The notes beneath the pieces are model-generated. The model had not been told where the DNA came from and did no database searches. It saw nothing but the letters and a program-made list of their open reading frames with translations. Shown one piece after another: positions 49,637 through 58,213 of a stretch of DNA of 64,000 nucleotides; positions within the stretch are counted from its first letter, which is position 1; each line of letters opens with the position of its first letter. This DNA is from Paraburkholderia sp. C35 (GTDB taxonomy: Bacteria > Pseudomonadota > Gammaproteobacteria > Burkholderiales > Burkholderiaceae). The translations under genes and the position numbers were made by a program. The stretch is from positions 1 through 64,000 of the forward strand of contig NZ_QBUY01000010.1 of assembly GCF_003121405.1 (NCBI RefSeq). The letters are read 5' to 3'.

Positions 49637-51216
49637 TGGATCTGCACAGTCTCCCTCTGGAGGAAGTGCTCACCGAGTGGGACAAGCTGGACGACGGCGG
49701 GCGAGACCTCACCGCGATCCGCGCGCTGGTTCAGGAGGATCGGTTCTATCTGCTGACGCGCGTGTGCGGCCGGCATGACATGCTGCATCCGTGGATCTAC
49801 GCGCGGTGCCGGGAGGTCGAGGCGGATCCGGACGAGAAGCTCGATCTGTGGGCGCGCGAGCACTATAAGTCGACCATCATCACGTTCGCTGGCGTGATTC
49901 AGGAGATCGTGAAAGATCCTGAGATCACCGTCGGCATCTTTGCCCACACGCGCGGCATCGCGCAGAAGTTCCTCCGCCAGATCATGATGGAGCTTCAGTC
50001 GAACGAGCGGCTGAAGGCGGCGTTCCCTGACATCCTGTACCGGACGCCTGAGAAGTCATCTCCGCGCTGGTCGCTGGAAAACGGTCTGCTGGTCAAGCGC
50101 GAGAGTAATCCGAAGGAAGCGACCGTAGAGGCGTGGGGTCTGGTCGACGGGCAGCCGACGTCAGCTCACTTCCGGCTTCGCGTGTATGACGATGTGGTCA
50201 CGCGCGAATCGGTGACCACGCCGGAGCAGGTGAAGAAGACCACGGAAGCTTGGGAACTGTCGGACAACCTCGGCATGGCTGGCGGCCGGCGCTGGCACGT
50301 CGGCACGCGCTACAGCTTCGCGGACACGTACCAGTCGATCATCGACCGCAAGAGCCTGATCGAGCGCATTCACCCGGCCACCGACGACGGCACGCCGAGC
50401 GGCAATCCAGTGCTGCTGACGGTCGACGAGTGGGAAAAGAAGAAGCGCGATCAGGGCGAATACACGATCGCGTGTCAGATGCTGCAGAATCCGCTCACCG
50501 GCCAGCAGGCGATGTTCAAGCTGGAGTGGCTGACTTCCTACGAGGTGCGTCCGTCAATCCTGAACGTCGCGGTGATGTGCGACCCGGCGCGCAGCAAGAA
50601 GAAGGACAGCGACAACACTGCCTTCGCGGTGATCGGCATCGACAGCGCGAAGAACAAGTATCTGCTCGACGGCTTCCGCCACAAGATGAAGTTGTCGGAG
50701 CGCTGGGAGGCGATGAAGCTGCTCCGCCGGCGCTGGATGAGCATGCCTGGCGTGCAGATCGTCAAGTGCGGCTACGAGAAGTTCGGTGCTGAGTCTGATT
50801 TCGATTACTTCGAAGAGCGGATGCAGATCGAGCAGCACTTCTTCGAGATCGAGGAACTGGCGTGGCCGCGCGAGGGCGGCGGATCGAAGATCGACCGTGT
50901 GCAGCGTCTGGAACCAGACTGCAAGAACGGCCGCTTTCTCGTTCCATACGGCTTTGACGAGAAGAAGGTCACGCGTATGCAGCGCACCGTGATCGAGGCG
51001 GGTGACGGCTTCCGGGTTGGTCGCAATATCGTCCGCCGCGACGAGAACGGCCGTGCGTATGACCTGACCTTCGAGTTCCGCGAGGAATACCGGCTGTTCC
51101 CGTTTGGCGCCAAGAAAGACCTGGTCGACGTGTGCTCCCGGATCTACGACATGGACATGCCGGCGCCGATCATGATCGACGAGCAGTCGCTCGAGCCGGA
51201 TTACGTGGAGGATTGA
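49636..51216 (+). CDS. terL: Terminase large subunit
   Basis: 526 residues. The ATPase has Walker-A-like REHYKST at 74-80, Walker B LRVYDDVV near 177, and the coupling motif GTRYSFADTY. The nuclease domain starts with MCDPARSKKKDSDNTAFAV near 313 and includes later acidic residues. It packages DNA through the portal and cuts it. ATG overlaps the small-subunit stop. Confidence 0.93.
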   Translation: MDLHSLPLEEVLTEWDKLDDGGRDLTAIRALVQEDRFYLLTRVCGRHDMLHPWIYARCREVEADPDEKLDLWAREHYKSTIITFAGVIQEIVKDPEITVGIFAHTRGIAQKFLRQIMMELQSNERLKAAFPDILYRTPEKSSPRWSLENGLLVKRESNPKEATVEAWGLVDGQPTSAHFRLRVYDDVVTRESVTTPEQVKKTTEAWELSDNLGMAGGRRWHVGTRYSFADTYQSIIDRKSLIERIHPATDDGTPSGNPVLLTVDEWEKKKRDQGEYTIACQMLQNPLTGQQAMFKLEWLTSYEVRPSILNVAVMCDPARSKKKDSDNTAFAVIGIDSAKNKYLLDGFRHKMKLSERWEAMKLLRRRWMSMPGVQIVKCGYEKFGAESDFDYFEERMQIEQHFFEIEELAWPREGGGSKIDRVQRLEPDCKNGRFLVPYGFDEKKVTRMQRTVIEAGDGFRVGRNIVRRDENGRAYDLTFEFREEYRLFPFGAKKDLVDVCSRIYDMDMPAPIMIDEQSLEPDYVED

Positions 51217-51217
51217 G

Positions 51218-51409
51218 ATGAACTCACCGGTCTATCCGTGGCAACCGACTTTCGGTCAGAAGGTCACGTTTAGCACATACAGCGTGACGTCGATGGTGAT
51301 TGCCGCATGGGGCGAAGAATGGGGCGAGCGCGACACGGTGTACGAGTGGAGCAACAGCAGATTTATGGAGGACTCGCTGAGGGGACCGTATGACGTCAGT
51401 GGCGAGTGA
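51218..51409 (+). CDS. Small hypothetical phage protein
   Basis: 63 residues, GGAGGATTGAG before the ATG. Trp/Tyr-rich (YPWQPTFGQKVTFSTYSV, WGEEWGERDTVYEWSNS). Strand-rich. Unknown. Confidence 0.6.
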   Translation: MNSPVYPWQPTFGQKVTFSTYSVTSMVIAAWGEEWGERDTVYEWSNSRFMEDSLRGPYDVSGE

Positions 51410-51578
51410 ACGGCCCCGCATCTACATGCTGAATGGCCGGTGGTGCTGTGGCGAGGCCAGATCGCTCGCCGAAAGCTGGGCAATCGGCTTCGGCAGCACG
51501 CCGAAGCTGGCCTACGACAACTGGAAACGGACAAGCCGCTATGCGCTCAGCAACCAACGCGCTATATCGCGCACTTGA
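51390..51578 (+). CDS. Small hypothetical phage protein
   Basis: 62 residues. RIYMLNGRWCCGEARSLAES and YDNWKRTSRYALSNQ resemble small phage proteins that accompany tail or packaging genes. It overlaps both neighbours by 20-38 bp. Confidence 0.6.
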   Translation: MTSVASERPRIYMLNGRWCCGEARSLAESWAIGFGSTPKLAYDNWKRTSRYALSNQRAISRT

Positions 51579-51720
51579 TCCGACGGGCAATCGTGACTAC
51601 GACGATCTGCCTGACAGCATCAAGCTGCACGTGACGTTGAAGGAATACATGTGGCTCGGCCATGAAGGGCGCCACAACCTGATGCGCGACTTCACAGAAC
51701 CCGACTACACGGAGGATTGA
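51541..51720 (+). CDS. Small hypothetical phage protein
   Basis: 59 residues. ALDPTGNRDYDDLPDSIKL and EYMWLGHEGRHNLMRDFT. Unknown, between terminase and portal genes. Confidence 0.6.
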   Translation: MRSATNALYRALDPTGNRDYDDLPDSIKLHVTLKEYMWLGHEGRHNLMRDFTEPDYTED

Positions 51721-52074
51721 ATGAACGACGTTGAGATTCATCTGGCCGATCTCGGCGGCACCGACGACATCGCGCAGATGGAAACCGCGAAGAACATCGG
51801 CGAAGCGCTGAACGAGAAGTATCCGAACCACCTCTGGGCGGTGAGCTGGCAGGGTGGCGTGATTGTGGTCAAGAATCTCGCGATCAGTTCGTTCTACGGC
51901 TTCGTGCTGCATCCCGACAAGCTGGCGACGTGGTCGGAGATGAAACACGCCGCAGTGATGGCGGGCGGCGAGCTGCTCGAGCGCGCGAAGATGGCGCGCG
52001 GCGCGTGGGCTGGCCAGTTCGCACAGGTGCTCGACGGCGCGGATCCGCGCTTCTTCAAACCGGACAACACATAA
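51721..52074 (+). CDS. Hypothetical phage protein upstream of portal
   Basis: 117 residues, GGAGGATTGA before the ATG. Contains MNDVEIHLADLGGTDDIAQM and WAVSWQGGVIVVKNLAISSF. No family recognised; adjacency to the portal suggests a packaging or virion role. Confidence 0.65.
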   Translation: MNDVEIHLADLGGTDDIAQMETAKNIGEALNEKYPNHLWAVSWQGGVIVVKNLAISSFYGFVLHPDKLATWSEMKHAAVMAGGELLERAKMARGAWAGQFAQVLDGADPRFFKPDNT

Positions 52075-52078
52075 ATCT

Positions 52079-54169
52079 ATGTATCAAGTCGCCGGACCGA
52101 CCCCACCCGATCTCGCCAAGCGCGAAGCTGCTGCAGGTAGCGGCTCGCCCGACTGGCTGTCGATCGCGTCTGAGGCCTATCAGCAGTCGACCTCGTATCT
52201 GGACTCGAATCTGCGCGGCGAATGGGTGAAGGCGCTGTACGCCTTCCAGTCGCGGCACGCGCCGGACTCGAAGTACAACACGGATGCCTTCCGGCACCGC
52301 TCGAAGATCTACCGTCCGAAGACCCGGACGCTGATCCGCAAGATTGAAGCCGCCGCCTGTGCGGCTTTTTTTTCGAATGTCGATGTGCTCGATGCGCGCG
52401 CGGTGAATGAGGGCGATCCGAAGCAGCTCGCGTCGGCGCAGGTTCTGAAGGCACTCGTGCAGTACCGGCTTACGAAGACCATCCCGTGGTTCATGATCCT
52501 GATGGGCGGATTTCAGGATGCGTCGACCATGGGCGCGGTGTGCTCGTATCAGTACTGGCGCTATCGCACCGAGCGCCAGACGGCCTACGTGCAGGATATC
52601 GACCCTGACACCGGTCAGGGCCTGTACGAGGAAGACGGCCAGAAGCCGAAGATGCGCGCGGTCAAGCATGACAAGGTGCTGGAAGACCGCCCGTGCATCG
52701 AACTGCAGCCGCTGGAGAACATCCGCATCGACCCGGCCGCCGACTGGATGGACCCGATCCACTCCAGCCCCTTCGTGATCCGCATGGTTCCGATGTACGT
52801 CTACGACGTGAAGGAAATGATGGAGACGGAGGACGACAAGACCGGCCAGCCGAAATGGAAGAAGGCGTCCGACGCTGTGATCCGTTCGGCTTTAACGCGC
52901 GGCCTCGACGCGACGCGGATGGCGCGTCAGAACCGCCGAGAAGATCCGACGAGCGAATCGAAGGTCTCGCTGGCCGACTTCGACATCGTATGGGTGCACG
53001 AGAACTTCGTGCGCCGCAAGGGCAAGGAGTGGGTGTACTGGACGCTCGGCACTGAGTTCATGCTCACCGAGCCGAAGGAGCTGAAGGAAGTCTATTTCCA
53101 TGGCATGCGTCCGCTGGAGATGGGGTGCGCGATCATCGAAACGCACCGGGCGTACAAGTCGGGCATCCCTCAGCTGGTCGAAGGAATCCAGAGAGAGTCG
53201 AACGAAGTCGTCAACCAGCGTCTCGACAACGTCAAGCTGGTTCTGAACAAGCACTACATCGTGAAGCGCGGCGCGCAGGTTGATTTGCGCAGTCTGGTGC
53301 GCAACGTGCCGGGCGGCATCACGATGGCGACGAACCCGGAATCGGACGTCAAGGAAATGACGTTCAACGATGTGACGTCATCGTCGTATCAGGAGCAGAA
53401 CCTCCTGAATCTCGACTTCGACGGCATCGGCGGCGACTTCAATCCGGCGCAGGTACCGCACAACCGCAAGGGTGCGGACACGGTGCGCGGCATGCAGATG
53501 ATGGGCGCTGGCGCGAGCCAGATGACGGAATACCTGCTGCGCACGGTCACCGTCACGTGGGTCGAGCGGGTTCTCTACCAGCTGATCAAGCTCGAACAGG
53601 AATACGAAACCGATCAGGTGGTACTCGCGATTGCAGCGGAGAAGGCGCAGCTGTTGCAGCGTTACGGCGTCGACAAGGTCACTGACGAGCTGCTCAATCA
53701 CGAACTGACGATCACGGTGAACGTCGGTATGGGTGCGACGGATCCCAACGCGAAGCTCTCGAAGCTGATCTCGGGCCTGAACGAGATCGGCCAGATCATG
53801 GCCAATCAGGCCATGCCGCCGCAGATGAAGTCGGAAGCGGTGAAGGAGATCTTCGGCCTGCTCGGTTATCCGGACGCCAAGCGCTTCCTCGGCGACGGCC
53901 AGAAGGATCCGCAGGTCGCCCAGCTCGAACAGCAACTGCAGCAGGCGCAGCAAGTTATCCAGCAGCTGCAGCAGCAGATCAAGAACAAGGCGATGGACCA
54001 CGACGCGAAGGTCAAGACGGCGGCCATCAATGCGGACTCCCATCGCGAGGTAGCGCTCGGACGCCTCGCAACAGAGCGCGAGAAGCAGCAGCATCAGACC
54101 GCGCAATTCGTAATTTCGCAACTGCTCGATCGGATCAACAAGGCAAACGGTGGAAAACAAACTGCTTAA
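52079..54169 (+). CDS. Portal protein (P22-type)
   Basis: 696 residues. YQQSTSYLDSNLRGEWVKAL at the start, then AFRHRSKIYRPKTRTLIRKI, a core with PLENIRIDPAADWMDP, and a Gln-rich C-terminal barrel (LEQQLQQAQQVIQQLQQQ). This is the portal family of short-tailed phages. It forms the dodecameric DNA channel. Close spacing after the 51721 gene. Confidence 0.9.
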   Translation: MYQVAGPTPPDLAKREAAAGSGSPDWLSIASEAYQQSTSYLDSNLRGEWVKALYAFQSRHAPDSKYNTDAFRHRSKIYRPKTRTLIRKIEAAACAAFFSNVDVLDARAVNEGDPKQLASAQVLKALVQYRLTKTIPWFMILMGGFQDASTMGAVCSYQYWRYRTERQTAYVQDIDPDTGQGLYEEDGQKPKMRAVKHDKVLEDRPCIELQPLENIRIDPAADWMDPIHSSPFVIRMVPMYVYDVKEMMETEDDKTGQPKWKKASDAVIRSALTRGLDATRMARQNRREDPTSESKVSLADFDIVWVHENFVRRKGKEWVYWTLGTEFMLTEPKELKEVYFHGMRPLEMGCAIIETHRAYKSGIPQLVEGIQRESNEVVNQRLDNVKLVLNKHYIVKRGAQVDLRSLVRNVPGGITMATNPESDVKEMTFNDVTSSSYQEQNLLNLDFDGIGGDFNPAQVPHNRKGADTVRGMQMMGAGASQMTEYLLRTVTVTWVERVLYQLIKLEQEYETDQVVLAIAAEKAQLLQRYGVDKVTDELLNHELTITVNVGMGATDPNAKLSKLISGLNEIGQIMANQAMPPQMKSEAVKEIFGLLGYPDAKRFLGDGQKDPQVAQLEQQLQQAQQVIQQLQQQIKNKAMDHDAKVKTAAINADSHREVALGRLATEREKQQHQTAQFVISQLLDRINKANGGKQTA

Positions 54170-54419
54170 GGCTCGCGTCGAGCTCGGCGAGGACGCGGAA
54201 GCGTTCGTACGCAGCAAGCTCGGTGAAGCCGTGGTCGCGATCGCCGAAGGTCAGGCGAACGCGGCATACAACGAACTGGCGCGCATCAGCCCCTGGCGCA
54301 AGCGCCGCATCCAGCAACTTCAAACGCAGATCTGGCGTGCCGAGAGCTTCCAGCAGTGGATCGCCGAGATCATCACTGAGGGGAGAAATTCCCTCGAACT
54401 ACTCGAAGGAGAAAACTAA
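54150..54419 (+). CDS. Small helical phage protein
   Basis: 89 residues from GTG 54150. Helical: MENKLLKARVELGEDAEAFV and ISPWRKRRIQQLQTQIWRAE. It overlaps the portal end by 20 bp and the scaffold start by one base. Unknown; small proteins here often aid head assembly. Confidence 0.65.
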   Translation: MENKLLKARVELGEDAEAFVRSKLGEAVVAIAEGQANAAYNELARISPWRKRRIQQLQTQIWRAESFQQWIAEIITEGRNSLELLEGEN

Positions 54420-55462
54420 TGAACCGCCTGCTCGCCCGCCTGCTTGGCCGTGTGTTCCGTGACGAAAATCCCGATGACGCTGGCGGCGGTGCCGCCGATG
54501 ACGGCGTGCGCTATGCCCATCACGATCGCGCCGCGTGGCTAGAACAGATCGCCAGCACGACCGAAGACGATGTGAAGTTCGGCACCGGCACGCATGACGA
54601 CGATCAGGGCGGCGGCGAATCCAGCAGTGACGGAGAGCAGGAAACCGACGAAGAGCGCGAGGCCCGCGAACAGGCCGAAGCTGACGCGGCCGCTGCCGAT
54701 CGTGCTGCGGCTGAAGAGGAAGCTGCGCGCGCCGGGGGAGAGGCACCGCGCACGGGTGACGACCAGATGGTCACGCTCATCGTCGACGGCAAGGAAGTGC
54801 AGAAGCCACTCAGCGAGGTGGTCGACGCCGGCAAGCGGTTCCTGCAGAAGGACATGACAGCGGATGAGCGCTTGGTCGAAGCGACGCGCATCCTGAAGGA
54901 AGCACAAAAGGTTCAAGGTGGGGAGCACCAGCCCGCCGAGAAGCGTCCATCCGAATCCGTACAAGAGGACGACGACGCTGAGCTCGCACGAGCAATCCAA
55001 CTGGGCAGCGATGAAGAGGCCCGAGCGGCCATCAGCAAACTGCGGCGCAGCGGCCGGGCCGACGACTCATCGATTACCTCGATGATCGACGCGCGCATCG
55101 AGTTCCGCGAAGCCGCATCGTGGGTGCAGTCTGAGTACAAGGATCTGCTCACCGATCCACTGCTTGGCGGCGTGTTCATGCAGAAGGAAGCAGAAGCACG
55201 CGCGGCAGGCGACAAGCGTTCATACCGTGACCTCTACAAGGATATCGGCGACGGCTTGCGCAAGTGGCGGGATGGGCTGGCTCCGAAGGTGAATCAGACA
55301 CAGGACAAAGTGGACCGGAAAGCCACCAACGTGACGACGCTGCCGACAGCGGCGAGCGTGAAGGCGCCGGTAAATGGCGACGAGGTCGAACCTGAAGGTG
55401 ATGATGCCGAGGATACCGCGGCGTTTATTGCCGAGCAGCGACGTCGGCGCGGACAAGGATAA
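54419..55462 (+). CDS. Capsid scaffolding-like protein
   Basis: 347 residues, very acidic and helical. Asp/Glu/Ala-rich stretch (about 50-110), helical centre (DARIEFREAASWVQSEYKDL) and a charged end (EDTAAFIAEQRRRRGQG). Position directly before the major capsid gene and composition fit scaffolding. No protease motif. Confidence 0.75.
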   Translation: MNRLLARLLGRVFRDENPDDAGGGAADDGVRYAHHDRAAWLEQIASTTEDDVKFGTGTHDDDQGGGESSSDGEQETDEEREAREQAEADAAAADRAAAEEEAARAGGEAPRTGDDQMVTLIVDGKEVQKPLSEVVDAGKRFLQKDMTADERLVEATRILKEAQKVQGGEHQPAEKRPSESVQEDDDAELARAIQLGSDEEARAAISKLRRSGRADDSSITSMIDARIEFREAASWVQSEYKDLLTDPLLGGVFMQKEAEARAAGDKRSYRDLYKDIGDGLRKWRDGLAPKVNQTQDKVDRKATNVTTLPTAASVKAPVNGDEVEPEGDDAEDTAAFIAEQRRRRGQG

Positions 55463-55476
55463 GGAGCTTTTCAATC

Positions 55477-56442
55477 ATGGCAGGTCAGGTCTGGGCTGTT
55501 AATAGCCTCGGTGGCTACATGTATAGCCGCCAGCTCTCGCGTGTGCTCCGCATGGCGGTGCAACCGCTGGTGAAGTTCCGCCAGTTCTGCGACGTGAAGG
55601 ATGCATCGCAGCAAGGCAAGAAGAAGGGTGACATCTTCACCTACGACGTGTTCTCCGATGTCGCGCAGGCTGGCGGCACGCTGGTGGAAACGAACACGAT
55701 GCCGGAAACCAACTTCCAGATCACGCAGGGCACGCTGACGATCACGGAAGCTGGCAACTCGGTGCCGTACTCGGGCAAGCTCGACGATCTGTCGAAGTTC
55801 CCGGTGACGGACATCATCAACCGTGTGTTGAAGAACGACTGCACGAAGACGCTCGACGCGCTGGCGTGGGCGCAGTTCGATCAGACGCTGCTGCGCGTGA
55901 TTCCGACGGGCGGCACGTCGACGTCGGCCGTGACGCTGTACACGAACGGCACCGTGACGGGCACGAACTCGACGGCGTACACGAATGCGCACGCGAAAGC
56001 GATCGTCGACATCATGAAGGAGCGCAACATCCCGGCGTACATCGCCGACGACTACTACGCTCTCGCATGGCCGACGACGCTGCGTACGTTCAAGAACAAC
56101 CTGGAAGGCATCCATCAGTACACGGAGACCGGCTTCAAGTTGATCATGAACGGCGAGATTGGCCGCTACGAGAACACCCGGTACGTCGAACAGACGAACA
56201 TCTCGAAGACGATCAACGGTGTTACGTGGTCGGTCGGTGCGTCGAACTGGATCTACTTCTTCGGTAACGACACCGTTGCCGAGGCGATTGCCGTGCCGGA
56301 GGAAATGCGCGGCAAGATCCCGACCGACTACGGTCGTTCGAAGGGTGTCGCCTGGTACTACCTCGGCGGCTACGGCATCGTCCACAACAGCCCGCAGCTG
56401 TCGCAGAACGTGCGGATTGTGAAGTGGGACTCGGCGGCTTAA
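55477..56442 (+). CDS. Major capsid protein, N4-gp56-like
   Basis: 321 residues. FRQFCDVKDASQQGKKKGDI, TMPETNFQITQGTLTITEAG, DIINRVLKNDCTKTLDALAW and a C-terminal part with VAWYYLGGYGIVHNS are in line with the N4-gp56/HK97-fold capsid family. AAGGAG precedes the ATG. It should be the most expressed late gene. Confidence 0.85.
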   Translation: MAGQVWAVNSLGGYMYSRQLSRVLRMAVQPLVKFRQFCDVKDASQQGKKKGDIFTYDVFSDVAQAGGTLVETNTMPETNFQITQGTLTITEAGNSVPYSGKLDDLSKFPVTDIINRVLKNDCTKTLDALAWAQFDQTLLRVIPTGGTSTSAVTLYTNGTVTGTNSTAYTNAHAKAIVDIMKERNIPAYIADDYYALAWPTTLRTFKNNLEGIHQYTETGFKLIMNGEIGRYENTRYVEQTNISKTINGVTWSVGASNWIYFFGNDTVAEAIAVPEEMRGKIPTDYGRSKGVAWYYLGGYGIVHNSPQLSQNVRIVKWDSAA

Positions 56443-56451
56443 GGAGAGATC

Positions 56452-56859
56452 ATGAGCACGAAGAGCATGGCCTATGACAACCCGACTTACACCTCGCGTA
56501 ATTCGGAGTCGATGGGCGAAATCGGCGGTGCAGCAACGACGCAGTATGCAAAGTTCTGCGCCTTCACCGCGTCGCTCGCATTCGCGGCACAGATGACGGT
56601 CACCACGGCCGGCACGGCGACGACGCACGCAGTGACGTTCAGCAAGATCAGCGGCACCGCGACAACGGCACTGGCTACCGCGACGCTCGGCACAGCCGCG
56701 GCTGGTTCGACTTTCAATGTGCCTCTGTCGACGGCCGCAGGCGGGGTCACCATGAATCAGGGTGACCTGCTCGTGGCAATCACCGGCGCGGATGCAACCG
56801 GCAAGGTGGCTTTGTCGTATGAAGCCGCACCGCAGCCGGGTGCCAACGTCACTGCTTAA
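56452..56859 (+). CDS. Putative capsid decoration or head fibre protein
   Basis: 135 residues. Ala/Thr/Gly-rich beta protein (FSKISGTATTALATATLG, GGVTMNQGDLLVAITGADAT). AGGAGAGATC before the ATG. Immediately after the capsid gene, where decoration proteins lie. Function by position. Confidence 0.65.
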   Translation: MSTKSMAYDNPTYTSRNSESMGEIGGAATTQYAKFCAFTASLAFAAQMTVTTAGTATTHAVTFSKISGTATTALATATLGTAAAGSTFNVPLSTAAGGVTMNQGDLLVAITGADATGKVALSYEAAPQPGANVTA

Positions 56860-56871
56860 GGAGCAGACATC

Positions 56872-57078
56872 ATGAAAGGTCGTAACGACGAAAACGCGAC
56901 GGGCTTCGTCACGTCTGGCTTCATCACGAAGAAGGGCGCACCTTCGGGCGAGAACGCCCAGTTCAACGTGTTGCCGCCCGGTGATGACATCGAGAATCAG
57001 CCGGATGCAGATATCCGGCCGATGGCGATGAAGAAGATCACCCCGTTGGGCTATCCCGGCAGCGGCTGGGACGAGTAA
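56872..57078 (+). CDS. Small conserved phage virion-region protein
   Basis: 68 residues: MKGRNDENATGFVTSGFITK, FNVLPPGDDIENQPDADI, KKITPLGYPGSGWDE. Disordered with short motifs; often next to capsid genes. AGGAG before the ATG; terminator follows. Confidence 0.7.
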   Translation: MKGRNDENATGFVTSGFITKKGAPSGENAQFNVLPPGDDIENQPDADIRPMAMKKITPLGYPGSGWDE

Positions 57079-57102
57079 GGCGTAGTAGGGGCAGCAGCGA
57101 TT

Positions 57103-57131
57103 GAGGGGCACTTCGGTGCCCCTCTTTTTTT
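57103..57131 (+). terminator. Intrinsic terminator within late operon
   Basis: GAGGGGCAC / GTGCCCCTC stem with TTCG tetraloop and eight T. It lies after the capsid-decoration genes and would raise their relative abundance by partial termination. Confidence 0.92.
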
Positions 57132-57141
57132 GGAGTCGACC

Positions 57142-57552
57142 ATGTCGAACGGCTACACCCAGAAGACGGGCTACACGGTGCAGAAGCAGCATCGACCGAA
57201 GCCCAACCAGATGAACCCCGGCAACATGCCAACGTATCAGCAGGATCCTCCGCGCGAGAAGGATCCGGGCCCGTGGGCGTCTGCCGAGTCGGCGCGCGTC
57301 ACTCACGCGCAGCGCAGATCCAACCAGATGCCGCCCGGCGAGATGGCCGACGCGAAGAATGCATTTGGCAACAATCCCGGCAGCGGTGTCTCGCAATCTG
57401 CACTCGATCGTCAATATGAGACGGTGCCGATGGAGCCGTGGGAGCCGATGTACACGAACGAACCGGCGTATGGCGGCTACCAGAACTACACGGGCGAGCC
57501 GGAGTACTCGGGCGGCTTTGTTGAACGCAACAACGTGCTTGACCGCCTCTGA
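57142..57552 (+). CDS. Pro/Asn-rich phage virion-region protein
   Basis: 136 residues from ATG 57142 (GGAGTCGACC). Low complexity with repeated QMNPGNMP/QMPPGEM motifs, then a Tyr/Glu/Pro tail (YTNEPAYGGYQNYTGEPEYS). No family. Confidence 0.65.
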   Translation: MSNGYTQKTGYTVQKQHRPKPNQMNPGNMPTYQQDPPREKDPGPWASAESARVTHAQRRSNQMPPGEMADAKNAFGNNPGSGVSQSALDRQYETVPMEPWEPMYTNEPAYGGYQNYTGEPEYSGGFVERNNVLDRL

Positions 57553-57554
57553 TC

Positions 57555-58007
57555 ATGGGCAAGTCCACTCCCAACGCAGACAGTCCGCTGTCGATCGCCG
57601 CGGTCGGGAGTGGCGGAATCATCCTTCCGAACTTTGTCGGGGATCTGTATGCCGCAGCGTCGCTCAACACGGCCTCTCCGACAACGCTGATCACAGGCGC
57701 ACCGGGCTATTACCTGACTCGCCTGCTGGTCGAGGTGCTGCCGAACTGCGCGATGTCAGGCGGTGGAATTCTCGGAATCATCTTCTCCGACAGCGTGCAA
57801 GGGCAGTGCGGCGCTTACCAGTGCTATGTCCCGGCCACGTTCAATGCGCCTTCACAGGTGCAGGGCTCTCTGCTAGCCGAGTCCGGCGCTGGTTACTTTT
57901 TCCGCTCGCTAACTCCCGGCAGCGTCCTGTCAGTCTCGCTGACCGGCGCGCTCACAAGCGGGAGTGTGCGGGTCGCTGTCAACGGTGGATTGACGCCGAT
58001 CTATTGA
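57555..58007 (+). CDS. Beta-rich virion protein
   Basis: 150 residues. VGDLYAAASLNTASPTTLIT, YYLTRLLVEVLPNCAMSGGG and VSLTGALTSGSVRVAVNGG suggest a beta-sandwich structural protein. Head or tail accessory by position. Confidence 0.65.
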   Translation: MGKSTPNADSPLSIAAVGSGGIILPNFVGDLYAAASLNTASPTTLITGAPGYYLTRLLVEVLPNCAMSGGGILGIIFSDSVQGQCGAYQCYVPATFNAPSQVQGSLLAESGAGYFFRSLTPGSVLSVSLTGALTSGSVRVAVNGGLTPIY

Positions 58008-58033
58008 AACGCCCCTATCTGAAAGGAACCCAC

Positions 58034-58213
58034 ATGACGTTCAATCCGAAGAAGCCGCACGGAATCGTGTACGGCGTGACAGGTGTCGCCTACGAGCAGG
58101 ACGGCAAGTACTACTCGCCCGCCGGCGAGGTGATGACGCTGCCGAAGGACGAAAACCAGAAGTCGACGCAGGCTCAGACGAAGCCGCAGGGGGTCAAGAA
58201 TGTGGCGTCCTGA
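58034..58213 (+). CDS. Small virion-region protein
   Basis: 59 residues, AAAGGAACCCAC before the ATG: MTFNPKKPHGIVYGVTGVAY, EQDGKYYSPAGEVMTLPKDE, Gln/Lys tail. Unknown; overlaps next gene by 14 bp. Confidence 0.65.
   Translation: MTFNPKKPHGIVYGVTGVAYEQDGKYYSPAGEVMTLPKDENQKSTQAQTKPQGVKNVAS

Noticed and set aside
55471..57414. 647-codon minus-strand frame over the capsid genes
   Set aside because: Arg/His-rich shadow of the capsid and decoration genes; no ribosome site and no family.
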